A stretch of 61,560 bases of DNA from Bacteroidales bacterium (GCA_016284265.1 JAEEOM010000039.1:1-61560); one strand, 5' to 3'; numbered from the stretch's first letter, positions 7,582 to 17,474 are shown. Notes: generated by a model from the sequence alone, not told the origin. A program made the numbers and translations.

Positions 7582-8639
7582 GAGGTTTGCGTATTCTTTT
7601 TGAGTCCTTTGCCTGCAAGCAGGCCGCAGGCAGCCAGAATGTCTTCGCCGCGCGAGGCGCGGAGCGTGGTGGTAACGCCAGCCTTCTGCAGCCGGGCCTG
7701 GAAGGCGGCGATAGCCTCGGGCCCGGAGGTGCGGAGCGGGGAGTCGGGGATGGTGTGGAAGCGGATCAGGTTGACACGGCACGGCAGGCCGCGCAGAAGC
7801 CGTGCCAGGGCGTCGGCGTGCCGGCGGGTGTCATTGACGCCGGCGAACATCGTGTATTCAAAACTGACGCGGCGCTGTCCCGTGAAATCGTACTGCCGGA
7901 TCAGGCCGATGACTTCCTGTATCGGCCAAGCCTGCTGGACGGGCATGAGCGAGGCCCGTTCTTCGGGGAAGGGATCGTGCAGGCTGACGGCGAGGTGGCA
8001 GCGGCTTTCGTCGAGAAAGCATTTGAGATTAGGCAGCACGCCGATGGTGGAGAGCGTGACCCGCTTCGGGCTCCAGCCGAAACCCCAGTCGGCAGTGATT
8101 ACTTCGAGGGCCCGGGAAACTTCGTCCCAGTTGTCGAGCGGTTCGCCCATTCCCATGAACACGGCGTTGGTGAGTTGGCCGGCCTCGTCGATGCTCATCA
8201 GTTGGGAAAGGATTTCCGCGGCGGAAAGGTGACCGTGGAAGCCGCCGCGTCCGGTCATGCAGAAGCGGCAGTTCATCTTGCATCCTATTTGTGAGGAGAC
8301 GCATACGGTGGCCCTTGCGACGCCGCCTTCCGAACCGTCTTCGTACTGCGGGATCATGACGGTCTCGATGTATTTGCCGGGGACCCGGGTGGGGAAGAGA
8401 TACTTCCGGGTGCCGTCGCGCGAGGTGAAGGCCTCGACAGGCTGCGTGCGCCCCACTTCGTAGCGTTCGGAGAGTGCAGCACGGGCTGCCTTCGACAGGT
8501 TGGTCATCGCTTCGATGTCCGTCGCGCGTTTCTGGTACAGCCACTGCGCGAGCTGCTTCCCTGCATAGGCAGGAAGACCCGCCTGCAGGGCGATTTCCTG
8601 CAGTTCCGCACACGTTCTGCCCAATAAAACCGCTTTCAT
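7578..8639 (-). CDS. rlmN: Dual-specificity RNA methyltransferase RlmN
   Basis: RlmN is a radical SAM enzyme that methylates C2 of A2503 in 23S rRNA and A37 of some tRNAs. The 353-residue protein has the radical-SAM cysteines in CKMNCRFCMTG, the GMGEP motif, and conserved Cys residues near the C terminus (ILAACG). I chose the ATG at 8639 (MKAVLLG) because family N termini begin here and longer frames run into the recA promoter region. The end overlaps the start of the next patatin gene by four bases. Confidence 0.93.
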   Translation of the reverse strand: MKAVLLGRTCAELQEIALQAGLPAYAGKQLAQWLYQKRATDIEAMTNLSKAARAALSERYEVGRTQPVEAFTSRDGTRKYLFPTRVPGKYIETVMIPQYEDGSEGGVARATVCVSSQIGCKMNCRFCMTGRGGFHGHLSAAEILSQLMSIDEAGQLTNAVFMGMGEPLDNWDEVSRALEVITADWGFGWSPKRVTLSTIGVLPNLKCFLDESRCHLAVSLHDPFPEERASLMPVQQAWPIQEVIGLIRQYDFTGQRRVSFEYTMFAGVNDTRRHADALARLLRGLPCRVNLIRFHTIPDSPLRTSGPEAIAAFQARLQKAGVTTTLRASRGEDILAACGLLAGKGLKKNTQTS

Positions 8640-8662
8640 GACGCGCGTCTTTTGTCCTTTTG

Positions 8663-8670
8663 CAAAAATA
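8663..8670 (-). promoter_or_regulatory. Putative -7 box for rlmN
   Basis: The minus strand reads TATTTTTG, 23 nt before the rlmN ATG, with a possible TTTG 23 nt upstream. It forms a divergent pair with the recA promoter. Confidence 0.45.
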
Positions 8671-8702
8671 CTACAAACCAATCCAATTTCCCACAAAAAT
8701 TG

Positions 8703-8710
8703 TATCTTTG
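8703..8710 (+). promoter_or_regulatory. recA promoter -7 box (TATCTTTG)
   Basis: Exact TAnnTTTG followed by C, the form seen several times in this window. It lies 54 nt before the recA ATG. I see no LexA-type palindrome between it and the gene. Confidence 0.6.
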
Positions 8711-8764
8711 CGTAATAGACGGAACGTGTCAGCGATCCATTAACCCTTAAACAAAACAAATTGT

Positions 8765-9799
8765 ATGGCAAAAGAAAATGAAGAAATGACAACGGGCGCC
8801 GGGAAGAACGCGGAGAAGCTGAAAGCCCTGCAGGCTACGATTGCCAAGATTGAGAAGGATTTCGGCAAGGGTACCATCATGAAGATGGGCGACCAGCCCG
8901 ACCAGGAAGTGTCGACGATCGCGACCGGATCCATCGCCCTGGACCACGCCCTGGGCATCGGCGGCTACCCGCGGGGCCGCGTCATCGAAATCTATGGACC
9001 TGAATCGAGCGGCAAGACCACGCTGGCCATCCACGCCATCGCGGAAGCCCAGAAACAGGGCGGCATTGCCGCCATCATCGACGCCGAACACGCGTTCGAC
9101 CGCACCTATGCCGTCAACCTGGGCGTCAATATCGACACGCTGCTCATCTCGCAGCCCGACAACGGCGAACAGGCCCTTGAAATTGCGGACAACCTGATCC
9201 GCAGCGGCGCCATCGACATCATCGTCATCGACTCCGTGGCCGCCCTGACGCCCAAAGCCGAGATCGAGGGGGAAATGGGCGACAACAAGGTGGGCCTCCA
9301 GGCGCGCCTCATGAGCCAGGCCCTCCGCAAGCTCACTGCCAACATCGCCAAGACCAACACCTGCTGCATCTTCATCAACCAGCTGCGCGAGAAGATCGGT
9401 ATCCTCTTCGGCAACCCCGAAACCACTACGGGCGGCAATGCCCTGAAGTTCTATGCGTCCGTCCGTATCGACGTGCGCCGCGTCACCACTCTCAAGGACG
9501 GCGACGATGCCACGGGCAACCGCACCCGCGCCAAGATCGTCAAGAACAAGATGGCGCCGCCGTTCAAGAAGGCAGAATTCGACATCGTCTTCGGCGAAGG
9601 GATCTCGCATATCGGAGAAATCGTGGACCTGGGTGTGGAACTTGATGTCATCAAGAAGAGCGGCTCCTGGTTCAGTTATGAGGATTCCAAGCTGGCGCAG
9701 GGCCGTGACGCGGTGAAGAAGCTCCTGCAGGACAATCCCCAGCTGGCCGACGAGATCGAAGCGAAGATCCGCGAGAAGCTCAAGACCATCAAAGACTGA
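8765..9799 (+). CDS. recA: Recombinase RecA
   Basis: RecA forms ATP-dependent filaments on single-stranded DNA for homologous recombination and repair signalling. The 344-residue protein shows Walker A GPESSGKT at residues 78-85, the conserved AEHAFD and IDSVAAL stretches, the L2-region NQLREKIG and the TTGGNALKF segment. The length is typical. An AT-rich leader with a good -7 box precedes it. trpS begins 7 bp after the stop, so read-through into trpS is likely. Confidence 0.97.
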   Translation: MAKENEEMTTGAGKNAEKLKALQATIAKIEKDFGKGTIMKMGDQPDQEVSTIATGSIALDHALGIGGYPRGRVIEIYGPESSGKTTLAIHAIAEAQKQGGIAAIIDAEHAFDRTYAVNLGVNIDTLLISQPDNGEQALEIADNLIRSGAIDIIVIDSVAALTPKAEIEGEMGDNKVGLQARLMSQALRKLTANIAKTNTCCIFINQLREKIGILFGNPETTTGGNALKFYASVRIDVRRVTTLKDGDDATGNRTRAKIVKNKMAPPFKKAEFDIVFGEGISHIGEIVDLGVELDVIKKSGSWFSYEDSKLAQGRDAVKKLLQDNPQLADEIEAKIREKLKTIKD

Positions 9800-9806
9800 T
9801 CTGCCG

Positions 9807-10961
9807 ATGGGAAAGATTATCCTGACGGGTGACCGCCCCACCGGGAGGCTCCACATCGGCCACTACGTCGGCTCGCTGCGCCGTCGCGTGGAACTGCAGA
9901 ACTCCGGCGCATTCGACCGGATTTTCATCATGATTGCCGACGCGCAGGCCCTGACCGACAACGCCGACAATCCGGAGAAGGTGCGGCAGAATATCATCGA
10001 GGTGGCGCTCGACTATCTCTCGTGCGGCCTCGATCCCGAAAAGTCCGTCCTTTTCATCCAGTCGCAGGTAAGCGAACTGACCGAACTGACCTTCTTTTAC
10101 ATGAACCTGGTGACAGTGCAGCGCGTTCAGCGCAATCCTACCGTCAAGGCGGAGATCCAGATGCGCGGTTTCAACGATGCGGAAGGTGCCGACAACAAGG
10201 CCGGCACACCCGTCGGCTTTTTCTGCTATCCCATCAGCCAGGCGGCCGACATCACTGCCTTCAAGGCGACGACTGTCCCGGTGGGCGAAGACCAGGAGCC
10301 GATGATCGAGCAGACGCGTGAGATCGTGCGCAAGTTCAACGCCACCTACGGCGAGACGCTCGTGGAGCCGGAAATCCTGCTGCCTGACAATGCGGCCTGC
10401 CTGCGCCTGCCCGGCACAGACGGCAAGGCCAAGATGAGCAAATCACTGGGCAACTGCATCTACCTGTCCGATTCTGCCGAAGAGGTGGCCGCCAAGGTGC
10501 GCGGCATGTACACCGATCCGGGCCACCTGCAGGTAAGTGATCCCGGCAAGGTGGAGGGCAACACGGTTTTCACCTACCTCGACGCTTTCTGCCGTCCGGA
10601 GCATTTCGAACGTTACGCCGACTGCTTCAAGGGTCGCAAAGTCAGTTTCGAATTCCACAATCTCGACGAGATGAAGGCGCAGTACCGGGCGGGCGGTCTG
10701 GGCGACGTCATGTGCAAGAATTTCCTGAACGCCGTCCTTAACGAAACGCTCGAACCCATCCGCGTCCGCCGCAAGGCACTGGAGCAGGACATCCCGTATG
10801 TCTATGAGGTGCTCCGCAAGGGTTCAGAAGTGGCACGCGCTGCGGCCGCCGAGACCCTCGCCTCTGTCAAACAAGCCATGCGGATCAACTACTTCGATCC
10901 GGGTGTGCTCGACGAACTCATTCGCGAGCAGACCGAAAAATACAGTACGAACAAACTTTAA
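9807..10961 (+). CDS. trpS: Tryptophanyl-tRNA synthetase
   Basis: A class Ic aminoacyl-tRNA synthetase that charges tRNA-Trp. The HIGH signature is at residues 17-20 ([11 protein letters not shown]), the KMSKS loop is exact ([11 protein letters not shown]), and the [14 protein letters not shown] stretch is typical. At 384 residues it belongs to the longer TrpS form. It follows recA by 7 bp with no separate promoter visible. Confidence 0.96.
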   Translation: MGKIILTGDRPTGRLHIGHYVGSLRRRVELQNSGAFDRIFIMIADAQALTDNADNPEKVRQNIIEVALDYLSCGLDPEKSVLFIQSQVSELTELTFFYMNLVTVQRVQRNPTVKAEIQMRGFNDAEGADNKAGTPVGFFCYPISQAADITAFKATTVPVGEDQEPMIEQTREIVRKFNATYGETLVEPEILLPDNAACLRLPGTDGKAKMSKSLGNCIYLSDSAEEVAAKVRGMYTDPGHLQVSDPGKVEGNTVFTYLDAFCRPEHFERYADCFKGRKVSFEFHNLDEMKAQYRAGGLGDVMCKNFLNAVLNETLEPIRVRRKALEQDIPYVYEVLRKGSEVARAAAAETLASVKQAMRINYFDPGVLDELIREQTEKYSTNKL

Positions 10962-10976
10962 TTCTTTAGTGAACTG

Positions 10977-11585
10977 ATGAGAAAATTATTTGTCGCCATG
11001 CTGGCCCTGGGTTGCCTGCTGGCATCACCGACCCTCCGGGCACAGAACATCAACGAGTGGGCACCCAACGAGATTTCCGCCAGTTATGGCGTCTCCCTGC
11101 TCGGCGCTTCGATCAACACGCTTATCGATGTCTTCGGTATCGCCCGGATTTTGGACGACGAGACCCAAGAGGAAATCGCCTCCATCCGGAGCGGCGGTTC
11201 CAAAGGGATCATCAATGCCAGTTATCTTTACCATACCAGCTCTGTTTTTGCTGTGGGCGGGAATGTAGGCTTCAACCGGTTGAGTGTCCAGCTCCAGGAT
11301 AAGACCGGTTCCATGACGGCTGCTTCGGCCAATATCATTTTCGCCATGGTTGATGCCAAGTTGAACTGGTTCCGCCGCGACATCTTCGGCATGTACTCCA
11401 AGGCCGGTCTCGGTGTGATGTGCATCAACGGCAACCTGATGGAGGAGAATGGCGGCAACCTTTGGCTGCCCACCGCCCAGCTGTCGCTGATCGGTATGGA
11501 ACTCGGCCGCCAGTTCTGCGGTTTTGCGGAAATCGGTGCCGGCATGCAGGGCATCCTGCAAGTGGGCCTGAAGTACCATTTCTGA
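10977..11585 (+). CDS. Secreted outer-membrane-barrel-like protein
   Basis: I do not recognise a named family. The 202-residue product has a clear signal peptide (MRKLFVAMLALGCLLASPTLRAQ). It then shows alternating glycine/aromatic strands and ends in KYHF, a C-terminal aromatic typical of small outer-membrane barrels. It follows trpS by 15 bp and is closed by a strong hairpin at 11607-11639. A structural or porin-like envelope role is plausible, but no function can be assigned. Confidence 0.72.
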   Translation: MRKLFVAMLALGCLLASPTLRAQNINEWAPNEISASYGVSLLGASINTLIDVFGIARILDDETQEEIASIRSGGSKGIINASYLYHTSSVFAVGGNVGFNRLSVQLQDKTGSMTAASANIIFAMVDAKLNWFRRDIFGMYSKAGLGVMCINGNLMEENGGNLWLPTAQLSLIGMELGRQFCGFAEIGAGMQGILQVGLKYHF

Positions 11586-11606
11586 AAAATTTAACTTTTT
11601 GTGGAG

Positions 11607-11639
11607 AATCCCCTGCAACCACCAGTGTCGCAGGGGATT
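11607..11639 (+). terminator. Hairpin terminator
   Basis: A 10-bp perfect stem (AATCCCCTGC at 11607-11616 with GCAGGGGATT at 11630-11639), a 13-nt loop and a mixed GT tail. It probably ends the recA-trpS-11585 transcript. Confidence 0.65.
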
Positions 11640-11723
11640 GTTGTGTGTTAAGCAAGCGTTAGCCTGTTTTTCCCGTTGACGGTGACCATAAAAAGATTAA
11701 CTTTACAATCCAAAACCAAACGA

Positions 11724-12800
11724 ATGATTCAGACAAGAAGGAAATTGCTCACATGGCTGCTCGGCCTGACGCTCTGTCAAGCCGCTTTTGCGGGCAAGCC
11801 CGACACCGTCCGGATCGTCTTCATCGGCGACGTGATGTCGCATGGACCGCAGATTACGGCCGCGATGCGGCATGGCGGGAATCCCGCCAACCCGGCCGAT
11901 TATGACTATCGGTCCTATTTCCAATATGTCCAGCCCTGGTTCCAGGAAGCCGACCTGGTGGTAGCGAACATGGAGTTTCCCGTAGGCGTGCGGCCTTACT
12001 CCGGCTATCCGTTTTTTTCGGCGCCACCGGCCCTTCCCGACGAGGCACGACGCAGTCGCGTCACGGTTTTCCTGACAGCGAACAATCATCTCTGCGACAG
12101 GGGTCGGGCCGGACTCGACAGCACGTATGTCCACTATTCCCGACTGGGGGTTCCCTTCACGGGGTTCTATCGGTCGGCGGGAGAAGAATTTGAAAACGAC
12201 CCGCTGATCCTCAATATCCGCGGCCATCGCATCGCCCTGGCCAATTTCACGTATGGCACCAACGGACTGCCTGTTCCTCCGCCCTATCACATCAACCGGC
12301 TTGACTCCGCGCTGATCAAGGAGGTGCTGGCACGGGGAAAGGCTCGTGGCGCGGACTTCCTGATCGCGCTTCCCCATTGGGGCGAAGAGTACCAACTCAC
12401 ACCCAATGCTTCGCAACGGCACTGGGCCGACCTGTTCTTCCGGGAAGGTGCCGATGCCATCGTCGGAGCCCATACGCACGTGGTCCAGCCCGTGGAAACC
12501 AGGGCAGACGGTCGGCCCGTAGCCTGGTCGCTGGGCAACTTTGTTTCGAACCAGCCCTTCCCGTATTCGCAAATCGGCATGCTCCTTTCGCTGACACTTG
12601 TCTGCGACGGGGATGACATTCACGTGGCGGACTTTTCTCCCACCTATCTCTGGTGTTCCCGCAAGCACATGCTGGAAGCGAACTACACCGTGATCCCCAT
12701 CCTTGAATGGATCGGCACCCGTGATCGCTGGCTCGATCCTTCAGAATACGACAAAATGGTCCGTGAATGGACGGACCTCAAACATAAATTCGGACTGTAA
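11724..12800 (+). CDS. CapA-family secreted metallophosphoesterase
   Basis: The 358-residue protein has a signal peptide ending AAFAG and the CapA/PgsA-type metallophosphatase motifs. These are GDVMSHGPQ, NMEFPVG, LTANNHLCDRG, PHWGEEY, GAHTHVVQPVE and GNFVSNQ. Relatives are called poly-gamma-glutamate biosynthesis proteins, but most Bacteroidota copies have unknown substrates and no poly-gamma-glutamate genes are nearby. I start at the ATG at 11724 because the signal peptide begins there; an upstream in-frame start at 11676 would add 16 charged residues. phoH follows after 6 bp. Confidence 0.85.
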   Translation: MIQTRRKLLTWLLGLTLCQAAFAGKPDTVRIVFIGDVMSHGPQITAAMRHGGNPANPADYDYRSYFQYVQPWFQEADLVVANMEFPVGVRPYSGYPFFSAPPALPDEARRSRVTVFLTANNHLCDRGRAGLDSTYVHYSRLGVPFTGFYRSAGEEFENDPLILNIRGHRIALANFTYGTNGLPVPPPYHINRLDSALIKEVLARGKARGADFLIALPHWGEEYQLTPNASQRHWADLFFREGADAIVGAHTHVVQPVETRADGRPVAWSLGNFVSNQPFPYSQIGMLLSLTLVCDGDDIHVADFSPTYLWCSRKHMLEANYTVIPILEWIGTRDRWLDPSEYDKMVREWTDLKHKFGL

Positions 12801-12806
12801 GCGCCT

Positions 12807-13757
12807 ATGGAAAAAACCATCGTCCTGGAAGAAATCGACCCGATCGACATCTACGGCATCCACAACCGCCTGTTCGACCTGCTGGCCGCCCATTACCCCA
12901 AGATCAAGGCCATCGCCCGCGGGGCGGAAATCTACCTGATGGGGCCGCAGAGCGAACTCGACGACTTCGAGGAGAAGATCAACCGGTTGCGCCAGAAACG
13001 GATGGTCAAAAGTGTGCTTACCGAGTACGACGTGGAGGCTCTCTTCGAAGGCAGTGACCGGAGCGCGGAGGCAGGTCCCGTGAATACCGGCCCCGGCGGC
13101 GACAACATTATCCTCTACAGCAACGAAGGTCGGCCTATCAAGGCCCGCACCCCCAACCAGAAACGAATGGTTGCCGAATCCGCCCGTAACGACCTGGTCT
13201 TCGCCATCGGGCCTGCCGGCAGTGGCAAGACCTACACCGCCATCGCCCTGGCGGTCCGTGCACTGAAGAACCGGGAGGTGCGGCGCATTATCCTTACCCG
13301 TCCCGCCGTGGAAGCGGGCGAGCGGCTTGGATTCTTGCCGGGCGACCTCAAGGAAAAGCTTGATCCCTACCTTCAGCCGCTCTACGATGCGCTGGGCGAT
13401 ATGATTCCCGCCAAGCGGCTCCAGTCGTTCATGGAAGAGGGTATCATCCAGATTGCGCCCCTGGCCTACATGCGCGGCCGGACGCTCGACCGGGCCTTCG
13501 TCATTCTCGACGAAGCCCAGAATACGTCGCTCGGGCAGCTGAAGATGTTTCTCACGCGCATGGGCAGCGACGCCAAATTCATCGTCACAGGCGATGCCAC
13601 GCAAATCGACCTGCCCAACAAGAGCGACTCAGGCCTGATGCGCGGTGTGGAACTGGTCCGCGACATCAAGGGAATCAGTATTGTGGAATTCGGGAAAGAA
13701 GATATCGTCCGGCACCCGCTCGTTACGAAGATTGTGGATGCGTTCGAACGCATCTGA
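12807..13757 (+). CDS. phoH: PhoH-like ATPase
   Basis: PhoH proteins are P-loop ATPases related to superfamily 1 helicases and are linked to RNA metabolism. The 316-residue protein has an N-terminal KH-like region, Walker A GPAGSGKT, the VEAGERLGFLPGDLKEKLDPY stretch (only part is a strict motif), Walker B VILDEAQNT and the TGDATQID motif. It lies 6 bp after the CapA-type gene. Its 3' end overlaps the converging FISUMP lipoprotein gene by 35 bp. Confidence 0.93.
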   Translation: MEKTIVLEEIDPIDIYGIHNRLFDLLAAHYPKIKAIARGAEIYLMGPQSELDDFEEKINRLRQKRMVKSVLTEYDVEALFEGSDRSAEAGPVNTGPGGDNIILYSNEGRPIKARTPNQKRMVAESARNDLVFAIGPAGSGKTYTAIALAVRALKNREVRRIILTRPAVEAGERLGFLPGDLKEKLDPYLQPLYDALGDMIPAKRLQSFMEEGIIQIAPLAYMRGRTLDRAFVILDEAQNTSLGQLKMFLTRMGSDAKFIVTGDATQIDLPNKSDSGLMRGVELVRDIKGISIVEFGKEDIVRHPLVTKIVDAFERI

Positions 13758-14724
13758 CGCTGGCGCGCAGGTCATTCTTCAACGTATAACTCATCGGGAA
13801 ATCCGGGCTGTCGCTGTAAATGTACCGGTAGAAAGCCTGGTCTTCATTTTTCTCCGTGGCACTCCACCAGCAACCGTAGGCGTTCACGCCGTTGAAGGTA
13901 TCGCCGCCGGCATTGGCAAACGCATAGCCCATCGGCAGGGCGTTCCAACCGACATCATTGGAATGGACGTTGTCGGGGGTGTAGGGCCACATCCGCGCTT
14001 CATTCATCCGGGCGTCCACAGAAGCTTTCTCGCCGAGACCGGGCCAGTTGCCGAAGAAGTCGAGCGGTGTGCCGCCGTTCAGGGCAGCGGAGAGGGAAAT
14101 CCAGTCGTCTTCTGTCGGTACTCGCCAGCCTTCCGGACAGACGCCCCCGTCCTCCATGGCTTCCTCCCAGGTATAGAAACTGCCGAACAGCGGCGCCGTG
14201 GCCTTGGAGGCCTTGAACGGAATGCCGCGTTCCTGCCAGGCCAGGTTCTGGGTGAACCAGTCCAGTCCGTTCAGGGTGACGTAGCCGTAACTGCGGCCGT
14301 CACGCACGTCCACGAAGGAGTCGGCACTGCGTCGAAGACCGGTGAGCGAGGCGTTCCAGGTGGTGTCGATGGTCGTTACATCCTGCGTAGTGAAGGTGTT
14401 GTAGAAGCCAGGCGCATTGGCGGCGGCGGAGACTTTGAACACACCGATGCTGTCCGGGAACTGCACCGTGACGGTGCGGAAGGACAGCGTGTCGGAATAG
14501 ACCCCGGCGATATACCACTTGTAATACACTTCGGTCGGATAGATGATGCCGGAAGCGGACATCGTCACCGTTTCACCCTTGAGCACATAATGAGGGATGT
14601 CGAAAGTGACGGTTCCGGACATGGAGGGCAGCGTCGTCTCCTTTTCCTCCTCCTTGCAGGCAACCAGCCCGCAGAAGAGGGCGAGGACGAGGGTCAGCCA
14701 GCCATTTTTTCTAATCAGATTCAT
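13723..14724 (-). CDS. FISUMP-domain lipoprotein
   Basis: The 333-residue protein has a lipoprotein signal (lipobox LVAC, Cys23), an Ig-like N-terminal half and a C-terminal Fibrobacter succinogenes major paralogous domain. The FISUMP pattern is clear: GLDWFTQNL, GSFYTWEEAM, CPEGWRVPTEDDW, the WWSATE stretch and a final RASVRCVR. Such proteins are surface lipoproteins of unknown role, common in Bacteroidota. I start at the ATG at 14724; a frame open to 14847 lacks the signal. The end overlaps phoH by 35 bp. Confidence 0.87.
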   Translation of the reverse strand: MNLIRKNGWLTLVLALFCGLVACKEEEKETTLPSMSGTVTFDIPHYVLKGETVTMSASGIIYPTEVYYKWYIAGVYSDTLSFRTVTVQFPDSIGVFKVSAAANAPGFYNTFTTQDVTTIDTTWNASLTGLRRSADSFVDVRDGRSYGYVTLNGLDWFTQNLAWQERGIPFKASKATAPLFGSFYTWEEAMEDGGVCPEGWRVPTEDDWISLSAALNGGTPLDFFGNWPGLGEKASVDARMNEARMWPYTPDNVHSNDVGWNALPMGYAFANAGGDTFNGVNAYGCWWSATEKNEDQAFYRYIYSDSPDFPMSYTLKNDLRASVRCVRTHPQSS

Positions 14725-14768
14725 CGGACTACGCGGTATTACAACTTGCAAAGATGCACAAATAATCG

Positions 14769-14776
14769 TAAATTTG
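14769..14776 (+). promoter_or_regulatory. apbE promoter -7 box (TAAATTTG)
   Basis: Exact TAnnTTTG only 6 nt before the apbE ATG, so transcription would begin at or next to the start codon (leaderless or nearly so). Confidence 0.55.
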
Positions 14777-14782
14777 CAAGAA

Positions 14783-15793
14783 ATGTACCGTACCGTCCTC
14801 CTGCTGCTGACTTCTTTGCTGCTGCTTTCCGGCGGCTGCAGCGGCAATGCGCCCTATGTCCGCATCGAAGGCTTCGCCCAAGGCGGGACGTACCATGTGA
14901 TCTGTCGTCCCGTGCGCGGTCTCGGTGAGCAGACGCTCCGTGCGGAGATCGACAGCCGGCTGCTCGCCATCGATTTTACCCTGAGCGGCTACAACAAAGG
15001 GTCGCTCCTTTCCCGCCTCAATGCCGGGGAAGACCTTCCCCTGAATGACTTGTTCATCGGCTGCTTCAACCGTTCGAAGGAGATCTGGGCAGAGACGGAC
15101 GGGGCCTTCGACCCTTCGGCCGCCCCGCTGTTCGACCTCTGGGGATTCGGCTTCTCGAACAAAGGGACCGTTACCCAAGCGGCCATCGATTCCATCCGGG
15201 CATTTGTAGGCATGAACCGCCTCAGGTTGGAGGAGCGCGCCGACGGCACGTACCTGGTCCGGGACGATCCCCGCATGAGGCTGAACTTCAACGCCATCGC
15301 CCAGGGCTATTCGTGCGATGTGGTGGCCCGGTACCTAGACTCGCTCGGCTGCGCGGACTATCTGGTGGAGATCGGCCGGGAAATCCTTTGCAAGGGAAAG
15401 AATGCCGCCGGGAACCTGTGGCGTGTCGGCCTCGACCGGCCGGAAGACGGCAACATGGAAGAAGGACGCGACCTGCAGGCCATCCTCGAAGTAACCGACT
15501 GCGGCATCGTCACCTCGGGCAACTACCGCAAGTTCTATGTGGAGGACGGGCAGAAATTCGCCCATACCATCGATCCGACGACCGGCCGTCCCGTGTCGCA
15601 CAACCTGCTGAGCGCTACCGTCGTTGCGCAGGATGCCGCCACGGCCGACGCCTACGCTACCTGGATGATGGTGGTGGGTCTCGACCGGGCGCGGGAGATC
15701 CTTGCCGGGAGGCCGGATCTCGAAGCGCTGCTGGTCTATGACCAGAACGGCACGATGGCCACGTTCCAAACCGATCATATCAAAACGCAATAA
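14783..15793 (+). CDS. apbE: FAD:protein FMN transferase
   Basis: ApbE attaches FMN covalently to Thr or Ser residues of periplasmic flavoproteins such as NqrC and RnfG subunits. The 336-residue protein is a lipoprotein (LSGGC, Cys19). It shows the family pattern: FDPSAAPLFDLWGFG, the TSGNYRKF stretch, HTIDPTTGRPV and the metal-binding DAATADAYATW. I start at the ATG at 14783, where the signal peptide begins. The next gene starts one base after its stop. No target flavoprotein is visible in the window. Confidence 0.93.
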   Translation: MYRTVLLLLTSLLLLSGGCSGNAPYVRIEGFAQGGTYHVICRPVRGLGEQTLRAEIDSRLLAIDFTLSGYNKGSLLSRLNAGEDLPLNDLFIGCFNRSKEIWAETDGAFDPSAAPLFDLWGFGFSNKGTVTQAAIDSIRAFVGMNRLRLEERADGTYLVRDDPRMRLNFNAIAQGYSCDVVARYLDSLGCADYLVEIGREILCKGKNAAGNLWRVGLDRPEDGNMEEGRDLQAILEVTDCGIVTSGNYRKFYVEDGQKFAHTIDPTTGRPVSHNLLSATVVAQDAATADAYATWMMVVGLDRAREILAGRPDLEALLVYDQNGTMATFQTDHIKTQ

Positions 15794-15794
15794 C

Positions 15795-17474
15795 ATGAAC
15801 CGAAGAGATTTTCTCAAGACTTCCGTGCTGGGGGCGGCCGCCCTCGGATTCACGGGCGTAACCGGCTGCAAGGTGACTACCCGCAACACCTTCGACACGA
15901 TCATCAAGAACGGCGTCATCCATGCCGGCGACGGCAAGGCGCCGATCGAGGGCGACATCGCCATCCGGGGCGGCAAGATCGCAGCCATCGGCAAGGATCT
16001 CGGGACCAACGCGGATACGGTGATCGACGCGCAGGGACTGGTCATCTCGCCGGGCTTCATCGACATCCATACCCACACCGATACCAATCTCTTCGACGCG
16101 CCGAAGGGAGACAGCCGCATCTACCAGGGCATCACCAGCGAGGTGGGCGGCAACTGCGGTTACTGCCCGTTCGTCTATTCCGACGAAGCCTGGGAAAGCC
16201 GGAAGGACCGGCCACGCCACGGCGGACCGGCCTGGCGCGACATCGACGGCTTCTACCAGCGGCTGACGGAAAACAAGATCGGTATCAACTACTCGAGTCT
16301 CGTGGGACACGGCGATGTGCGCGAGGCGGTCGTCGGCCCCTACAATGTCCCGGCGACCGACGAGGATCTCAAGAAGATGTGCCGAATCCTCGACCGGCAG
16401 CTGAGCCTGGGTGCCATCGGCCTGTCCTACGGTCTGGAATATGCACCTGGCTGCTATTGCGACACCCGGGAGATGGTGGAACTCAACAAAGTCGTAGCCA
16501 AGCACAACGCACTCTACACCATCCACATGCGCAATGAGGACGACCACGTGCTCGAAGCCATGGACGAGGCCATCGAGGCTGCCCGCCTCTCCGGCGCCCG
16601 CCTGGAGATTTCCCACCTGAAGGCTCAGAATCCGGCCAACTTCGACAAGATCGGCCAGATGCTCAAGAAAATCGACGACGCCCACGCCGAAGGCATCGAC
16701 ATCGCCTTCGACCGTTATCCCTACACCGCCTTCTCCACGGGGTTTACGTCGTTTATCCCCATTGAACTGCGGGACGGCACGTCGGAAGACATCTACGCTC
16801 GCCTGAACGACACGGAGGCTTGCGAGAAGATCAAGGCGTATGCCTACAGCCGCCTCGAGCGCTTCGGCGGGCCGCAGCAAGTGGTGGTAGCCGGCTGCAA
16901 CGACCCGGCCAACGCCGTCTATGCCGGCAAGAACCTGGCCGAGTGCTGCAAGATTTCCGGCATGGACGAATGGGAAATGATCCGCTACCTGCTCATTTCC
17001 GAAAAACTGGAAGTCAACCAGGCTACCTTCGCCATGAAGGAAGAAAATCTCAAGATGATCTATGCGCACCGGCTCTCGATGCCCGCCTCTGACGGCAGCG
17101 TCTATTCGCCCGAAGGACCGCTGGGCAAGGAGCTGCCGCACCCGCGTTCTTACGGCACTTTCCCCCGCTTCTTCGAAAAGTTCGTCCGGGAAGACAAGGT
17201 TCTCGATCTGGCCACGGCCATCTGGAAATGCACCGGACTGCCGGCTTCGCGCATCAAGCTCCGCGAACGCGGGATGCTCATTCCGGGCTACGCGGCCGAC
17301 ATCACGATCTTCGATCCCGGCACGATCGCCGACCTGGCGACCTACGCCAAGCCGCACACCTTCCCTGCAGGCATCGCCCATGTCTTCGTCAACGGCGTCC
17401 ACACCATCAAGGACGGCGCCCATACCGGAGCGCTGGCCGGTGTCATCCTCGGGAATGAACAGCTTCGCCGCTAA
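15795..17474 (+). CDS. N-acyl-D-amino-acid deacylase family lipoprotein
   Basis: An amidohydrolase of the D-aminoacylase type, which hydrolyses N-acyl-D-amino acids. The 559-residue protein begins with a twin-arginine-like motif (RRDFLK) and a lipobox (VTGC, Cys25), suggesting Tat export and lipidation. Metal-site motifs are HTHTD, GGNCGYCPF, the IHMRNEDD stretch, EISHLKA and ASDGSV. It overlaps nothing and follows apbE by one base. A role in handling D-amino-acid products from peptidoglycan or antibiotics is possible but unproven. Confidence 0.86.
   Translation: MNRRDFLKTSVLGAAALGFTGVTGCKVTTRNTFDTIIKNGVIHAGDGKAPIEGDIAIRGGKIAAIGKDLGTNADTVIDAQGLVISPGFIDIHTHTDTNLFDAPKGDSRIYQGITSEVGGNCGYCPFVYSDEAWESRKDRPRHGGPAWRDIDGFYQRLTENKIGINYSSLVGHGDVREAVVGPYNVPATDEDLKKMCRILDRQLSLGAIGLSYGLEYAPGCYCDTREMVELNKVVAKHNALYTIHMRNEDDHVLEAMDEAIEAARLSGARLEISHLKAQNPANFDKIGQMLKKIDDAHAEGIDIAFDRYPYTAFSTGFTSFIPIELRDGTSEDIYARLNDTEACEKIKAYAYSRLERFGGPQQVVVAGCNDPANAVYAGKNLAECCKISGMDEWEMIRYLLISEKLEVNQATFAMKEENLKMIYAHRLSMPASDGSVYSPEGPLGKELPHPRSYGTFPRFFEKFVREDKVLDLATAIWKCTGLPASRIKLRERGMLIPGYAADITIFDPGTIADLATYAKPHTFPAGIAHVFVNGVHTIKDGAHTGALAGVILGNEQLRR

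Noticed and set aside
6628-8232. Open frame of 534 codons on the plus strand
   Set aside because: It lies opposite the second patatin gene and rlmN, both of which have complete family motifs.
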